DNA of 64,000 nucleotides from NCBI GenBank assembly GCA_916048095.2, contig OU696587.1, positions 62,001 to 126,000 on the forward strand, written 5' to 3'. The position numbers and the translations under genes are program-made. The stretch is from Sacculina carcini. Taxonomy: Eukaryota > Arthropoda > Thecostraca > Sacculinidae. The notes under the pieces were generated by a model. It was not told where the DNA came from. It was given only the letters and a program-made list of their open reading frames with translations, and searched no databases. Of this stretch, positions 33,920 through 64,000 are shown one piece after another. The stretch's first letter is position 1. The number at the start of each line of letters is the position of its first letter.

Positions 33920-33956
33920 GAACCTCCTACACCAGATATCCTGGTGTAGGAGGTTC
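33920..33956. repeat. 16-bp inverted repeat, hairpin
   Basis: Arms AACCTCCTACACCAG and CTGGTGTAGGAGGTT, plus one more outer G-C pair, separated by ATATC. It lies at the very end of LINE Y's coding sequence, where the SINE on the other strand ends. Confidence 0.9.
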
Positions 33957-34262
33957 GACCTCCGGTAGGGAGGTCGTCGGAGCATTGAAAATAGCACAGT
34001 CCGGTTCCAGCGGAAGTCCACTTCAGCTGCGTCTCTAGACGACGAAATTCTCCAAAGTAAACAAAGTAAGTAACCCATTTACTTTGGAAGCCATGATGTC
34101 GTTTTGAGCGCGCACCAGCTAGTTTAGAATATATGGCGCGCCCACCTACAGTGGTGAATCCCGGTAGACTCAAGCGGGTGTTGATGAACGAACCCGAGCC
34201 AGGATTCGAACCGCGAACCTATGACACGAGTACAGCGCCAAACCACTGAGCTACTCGGGAGC
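33957..34262 (-). repeat. tRNA-derived SINE
   Basis: Minus-strand A box TAGCTCAGTGG at 34243-34253 and B box GGTTCGAATCC at 34202-34212, with a CCCGAG/CTCGGG stem-like pairing around the head. It is followed by about 240 bp of body running towards LINE Y. The sequence after the tRNA-like head is not tRNA, so I call a SINE. A free tRNA gene is the alternative but the arms do not fold convincingly. Confidence 0.6.
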
Positions 34263-36670
<2,408 letters not shown>

Positions 36671-37354
36671 CGCTCCAGTAATATAGTTGCACGCGAACAC
36701 AAATACGTGCACTCCAGTTGCGTTTTTGTGTTTCTCAGTGCGTGTTCATTTGCACTGGCACAGACTTGTGTTTGTGTTTGTTCTGTACGTTTGGATGCAA
36801 ATTGGCATGCTGACAGTGGAGCGGGGGTGTCAGCGTGGTCGGAGGATTCACTGGTTGACAAATTCTAATCGCTCATCGACTTTTCAATGTATGTGCGCGC
36901 GCAGTGTTGATTTGCTTCGCCAGTCAATTATAAGGTTCATATCTCATTCGGGCAAGTCTCAAATTTGAAAGTGCGTGTATGCGTCTGAGCAATTACTACT
37001 CGTCATTTTATCACGTCTAAATGCGTTTTCGATGTATAAACAGTTGACCTTTGTTTTTCAAACAAGAGACAACTGGAGTATACTGTCCAACAATCTAAAC
37101 AAACGGTAATTCCATTTCCTTGATATCGGTTCATATGTTGGTTGGCATCATTATAACGCCAACGACTGTTTCTGTGAATCTGAGTGCGATCTTATTCCGA
37201 CGGATTCCGTGTTGCATACATATGTGTAGTGTGACTTTGTACATAGCTTATTACTATACTGAAATAAACCGTACACCGTTGAAATGCATTGAAAACACCA
37301 ACGAAAAAAGAACATGTATAAAATGAGTTGCGGATGAGACAATCAGTTGTAGAC
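36671..37354. other. Convergent 3' region between CDC42 and RAE1
   Basis: 684 bp between the two stop codons. A plus-strand AATAAA at 37263-37268 is a plausible CDC42 poly(A) signal about 600 bp after its stop and only about 90 bp before the RAE1 stop on the other strand, so the two 3' UTRs probably overlap. No clear minus-strand AATAAA for RAE1 was found nearby. Confidence 0.5.
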
Positions 37355-62940
<25,586 letters not shown>

Positions 62941-63392
62941 CTGCCAGCCATCGAGTGAGATTAGCGATAGGAAACACTGAAGTTACCCCAAATGAAAAAA
63001 AACAATACATTAACGACTGAGAGACGTTTAAAATATGAGCAGCAAACCAAAAGAACGACAAAACATCCAAAACAAACTAAGCCATCTGCAGAAACAATCA
63101 ATCAAATTGTAAATACTAAGAGTACGTGTAAATATTAAGAATGTAATTACTATACTCTTCAGATAATGCGTCGTAGGCCATTTGGACAAGCGTTCAAGCG
63201 ACCAGCGTCAGAGGTGAATTCGTTGATGTTGTTCTGGTACATAAGTAATGACCACAGCTAACTTTGACCAGAAGCACTGTGGACTTGTGTTAATACTGAG
63301 TTTATTTAAGCGTGGTAACATTCGCGCGCATGTGCTCGGAAAATCGTTCAGTCCTCTCGCGATTGTATACATTATTTATAATACTTTATTTG
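62941..63392. other. RAE1 upstream intron, nothing recognised
   Basis: Contains the 3' part of the intron that precedes the first RAE1 exon in the window. No N-terminal RAE1 coding sequence was found here. Confidence 0.4.
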
Positions 63393-63845
63393 TGGACTCC
63401 GTGGTGCAGTTGTTAGCACACCCGCCTCACAAGCGGGAGGTCCGTGGTTCGAAACCCGGCGGAGCAGAATTTCATTGGGCGAATTATACAATCCCACAGC
63501 CCCTGTCCACCCAGCAGAAAATGATGGTACCAGATATCAGTCATGAGTTGTGCCATGCATTCTGGGGAGGTGGCCCTCTCTAATACGTCTTCCGTCCTTG
63601 TGGCGCCATAACGTGGAGAGGGTCGGTTCTGCGGTGGCAGCGAGCTGCACGGGGCACACCTGTGTGTTCATAAGCTTCGGCTTTTTCCCGTGTAGCAGCT
63701 GCCACTTGATACATTTAACCTTTGAGTGTGACCATACATCGATCATGTCGCTGCTGTGTCTTCTGAACTTCAAAGTGGGCAGATTGAGATGTTTCAGCCG
63801 TTCAGGGTAACCTTTTATATAACCTTTTATTTAACCTTTTATATA
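63393..63845 (+). repeat. tRNA-Val-like SINE with antisense-LINE 3' end
   Basis: Head with A box TGGTGCAGTTG (63402-63412) and B box GGTTCGAAACC (63446-63456), Val-like anticodon loop CTCACAA. The body is the same as the SINE at 30193-30612. The last 90 bases (to about 63818) are the reverse complement of LINE X coding sequence. Then comes a tail of AACCTTTTAT repeats (63809-63850), which marks a genuine retrotransposon 3' end here. Confidence 0.85.
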
Positions 63846-63924
63846 TTTAATACATTATTAGCGATATTATAGTTTGTCGATGTCATATATGGTATGGTTC
63901 TACAGAATTTATCTCAAGTGTTAA

Positions 63925-64000
63925 CTGTAATTGCTGCTGCTTGTGTTTGTGCATCTCGCATGTCTAGTTGGTGTTTCGGTTTCAATATTTTTGTATCTCT
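63925..64000 (-). mobile_element. 2A-type LINE scrap at window edge
   Basis: Plus-strand GTGTTTGTGCATCTCGCATG then TCTAGTTGGTGTTTCGG aligns with 41223-41275 of the 2A-type LINE 3' piece (minus-strand coding TKILKLKHHLEMRGTQ). It continues past the window. Confidence 0.65.

Larger units (their letters stand above)
31050..33956 (+). mobile_element. CR1/Jockey-type LINE Y, 5'-truncated, with nested MITE
   Basis: Plus-strand RT from near its start (TPGPDGFHPRFLKE, about 31075) through YRPVTLTSHIMKICE, an intact ORF at 31281-32099, then after an inserted MITE (32080-33454) the connection domain (LLKLEYCSQLWSP near 33480; NYWHRLKRLKLYS near 33595) and a C-terminus ending at 33950. Distinct in sequence from LINE X. 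No endonuclease is visible, so it is 5'-truncated. Confidence 0.85.

Noticed and set aside
63393-63470. tRNA-Val gene
   Set aside because: Has A and B boxes but a body, tail and second copy make it a SINE; the same holds for the heads at 2914, 30546, 34202 and 53753.

Overview
The window is nuclear DNA from an animal, most likely a bilaterian invertebrate. The evidence is three host genes split by GT-AG introns and a very dense, nested load of transposable elements. I do not name a phylum. The strongest bilaterian marker is a TBP-like factor gene (TBPL1/TRF2), a paralogue known only from bilaterians. The element mix (I-clade LINEs with RNase H, CR1/Jockey-type LINEs, a Penelope-like element, piggyBac, hAT, mariner, tRNA-derived SINEs) fits an arthropod or lophotrochozoan but does not decide between them.

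Host genes. (1) TBPL1/TRF2, minus strand, four coding exons between 20400 and 2111, complete at 305 codons by my splice joins. (2) CDC42, plus strand, four exons between 35269 and 36670, complete at 191 codons. (3) RAE1 (Gle2-type mRNA export and spindle factor), minus strand, five exons between 62940 and 37355, coding the last 302 residues; the N-terminal exon(s) lie beyond the right edge. TBPL1 and CDC42 diverge across about 15 kb of transposons. CDC42 and RAE1 converge, with stop codons only about 685 bp apart.

Layout. 1-2110: 3' flank of TBPL1 with part of a MITE. 2111-20400: TBPL1, whose introns hold two further copies of that MITE, a mariner scrap, a piggyBac with an IS630-type insertion, another hAT MITE, and a hAT element with a LINE inside it. 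20400-35268: an I-clade LINE, a CR1/Jockey-type LINE broken by a MITE and a SINE, and a second such LINE broken by a TA-flanked MITE. 35269-37354: CDC42 and the shared 3' region. 37355-62940: RAE1. Its 16.5-kb last intron carries I-clade LINE copies, two pieces of a LINE with a 2A-like motif, a Ty3/gypsy fossil and a Penelope-like element. An earlier intron holds a mariner sitting in an older repeat ORF. 62941-64000: a chimeric SINE and a LINE scrap.

Main points of interest: the Penelope-like element has direct pseudo-LTRs, an inverted partner copy and three hammerhead-ribozyme-like motifs. One LINE has a DIEPNPGP 2A-like motif beside a PHD-like finger. Three MITE families could be placed by exact target duplications, two of them with a clean empty-site coding frame. 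A SINE family carries antisense LINE coding sequence at its 3' end. All calls come from reading the sequence; no database search was run.
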